A DNA stretch of 64,000 bases, from positions 2,790,001 to 2,854,000 of the forward strand of contig NZ_JAMOAO010000001.1 in NCBI RefSeq assembly GCF_030555055.1, read 5' to 3'. Both the position numbers and the translations under genes were made by a program. This document shows positions 62,982-64,000 of this stretch, piece after piece; positions within the stretch are counted from its first letter, which is position 1; each line of letters begins with the position of its first letter. This DNA comes from Nocardiopsis sp. YSL2 (lineage in GTDB: Bacteria; Actinomycetota; Actinomycetes; Streptosporangiales; Streptosporangiaceae). The notes under the pieces were generated by a model that saw only the letters and a program-made list of their open reading frames with translations, searched no databases and was not told the DNA's origin.

Positions 62982-64000
62982 GTGATCAGTCGCAGAAACC
63001 TCATCGGCACGGGGACGGCCGCCCTCGGTCTGGCCTCGCTCACCGCCGCTCCCGCCAGCTCGGGCACGGGCAGGCGCATCCACTGGCGCCGGCTCCAGCG
63101 GTGCCTGAAGGGTGACCTCGTGCTGCCCTCGGACTCCTACTACGTGATCGCCCGGCAGCTTGAGCTCGGCCAGTTCGACGAGGTCAATCCACAGGCCGTC
63201 GCCTACTGCGTGAATGCCTCCGACGTGGCGCACTCGCTCCGGTTCGCCCAGGACCACGACCTGCCGGTGGCGGTGCGCAGCGGCGGCCACAGCTTCGGTG
63301 GGTATTCCACCACCGAGGGCCTGGTCGTCGATGTCTCACGGCTCAACGCGGTCACCGTCGGCGAGAACACCGCGGACATCGGACCCGGTTCCCAGAATGT
63401 GGATGTTCTCAACGCCCTGGCCGCGCACGGAATGGTGCTCGGTGGGGGCGGCTGCCCCACGGTGTCATCAGGCGGGTTTCTGCAGGGCGGCGGGTTCGGT
63501 CTGCTGACCCGGCCCCTGGGAATGACCTGTGACTCGCTGGTCTCGGCCGAGGTGGTGCTGGCCGACGGCCGTATCGTCACTGCTTCGGCACAGGAGAACA
63601 GCGACCTGTTCTGGGCGCTGCGCGGTGGCGGCGGTGGCAACTTCGGAGTCGTCACCAGGTTCACGGTCACACCACACGCAGGCGACCAGATGGCGACGGC
63701 CATCCTGGCCTTCCCCTATGACCAGGCGGTCGAAGTCATGGACGGTACCGCCCAGTGGTTGGTGGAGGCGCCCGACAACATCGGCGGCGGTGCCTACCTG
63801 AACCAGCCGGACGCCTCTCCCGGCGGTCCGGTGCAGACCAGTGTCATGGTGTCCATGTACGACGGCACGCCGGAGGAACTGGCCGGAGAAGTGGACCGGC
63901 TACTCGCGTTGACCGGTCAGCCGATACACCGGCAGGACAGCGCGACGACCTACCGGGATCTGATGATGACGATCTACGGGTGCGCCGAACTGTCCCAGGA
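62982..64000 (+). CDS. berberine-bridge-like FAD oxidase with Tat signal, truncated by window end
   Basis: The frame is open to the window edge (340 codons seen). I start at the GTG at 62982; an in-frame ATG at 62970 is possible, and neither has a strong ribosome binding site. The N-terminus SRRNLIGTGTAALGLASLTAAPAS is a twin-arginine signal. FAD-linked oxidase motifs follow: RSGGHSFGGYSTTEGLVVD with the His attachment site near residue 103, and GGGGCPTVSSGGFLQGGGFG with the Cys near 157, so FAD may be bound at two points. Such enzymes perform late oxidations, including in aromatic polyketide pathways. It follows the halogenase by 36 bases. Confidence 0.88.
   Translation, partial: MISRRNLIGTGTAALGLASLTAAPASSGTGRRIHWRRLQRCLKGDLVLPSDSYYVIARQLELGQFDEVNPQAVAYCVNASDVAHSLRFAQDHDLPVAVRSGGHSFGGYSTTEGLVVDVSRLNAVTVGENTADIGPGSQNVDVLNALAAHGMVLGGGGCPTVSSGGFLQGGGFGLLTRPLGMTCDSLVSAEVVLADGRIVTASAQENSDLFWALRGGGGGNFGVVTRFTVTPHAGDQMATAILAFPYDQAVEVMDGTAQWLVEAPDNIGGGAYLNQPDASPGGPVQTSVMVSMYDGTPEELAGEVDRLLALTGQPIHRQDSATTYRDLMMTIYGCAELSQ

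Overview
The window is high-GC actinomycete DNA: GC-saturated codons, GTG and TTG starts, LytR-CpsA-Psr and TspO proteins, an MbtH-dependent NRPS and a type II PKS. Gene content is compatible with a Nocardiopsis-like filamentous actinobacterium, but nothing seen fixes the genus.

Left part (1-19.6 kb): ordinary chromosome. It holds the tail of an acidic protein, a secreted repeat protein, an LCP-family cell-wall ligase, a small membrane protein, and a divergent ROK regulator facing an Entner-Doudoroff operon (zwf-edd-eda) with an 81-bp tandem duplication between edd and eda. Then come a PaiB-like flavoprotein, a methyltransferase, tag, a GNAT acetyltransferase, an M3 oligopeptidase, a TetR/SDR divergent pair, a short hypothetical gene and tspO. 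Several strong hairpin terminators are visible.

Middle part (19.66-45.2 kb): an NRPS cluster. Its left edge carries a decayed tRNA-Ser-like 3' end with an intact terminator, and its right edge a decayed IS5-type transposase, so it looks like inserted DNA. A PucR-type regulator, NRPS-1 (docking-C-A-PCP-C-A-PCP), MbtH and an MFS exporter are read leftward. A ten-gene operon is read rightward: NRPS-2 (C-A with inserted methyltransferase-PCP-reductase), a luciferase-like monooxygenase, a free-standing carrier protein, a LanB-like dehydratase, a class III aminotransferase, the three enzymes of 4-hydroxyphenylglycine synthesis, aspartate decarboxylase (beta-alanine supply) and an FMN reductase. Hand-read adenylation codes suggest serine, a beta-alanine-like substrate and a hydroxyphenylglycine- or glycine-like residue, which fits the precursor genes. 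The likely product is a small, reductively released peptide; a LanB homologue and a lone carrier protein inside an NRPS locus are the most unusual features. The 290-bp divergent promoter holds two copies of a TTGTGA-N4-TCACAA operator-like motif.

Right part (45.2-64 kb): an aromatic type II PKS cluster. One long leftward transcription unit runs from the biotin-carrying acyl-CoA carboxylase subunit through a TcmI-like cyclase, KS-alpha, chain-length factor, ACP, ketoreductase, didomain aromatase/cyclase, two PgaE-like FAD monooxygenases, a hydrolase, an MFS exporter, the carboxylase beta subunit and its epsilon subunit. A rightward unit carries a third PgaE-like oxygenase, a CtcP-like flavin-dependent halogenase and a Tat-type berberine-bridge-like oxidase cut by the window end. 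The set suggests a chlorinated angucycline-type or related polyphenol. Whether the NRPS and PKS halves make one hybrid or two separate products cannot be decided from sequence.
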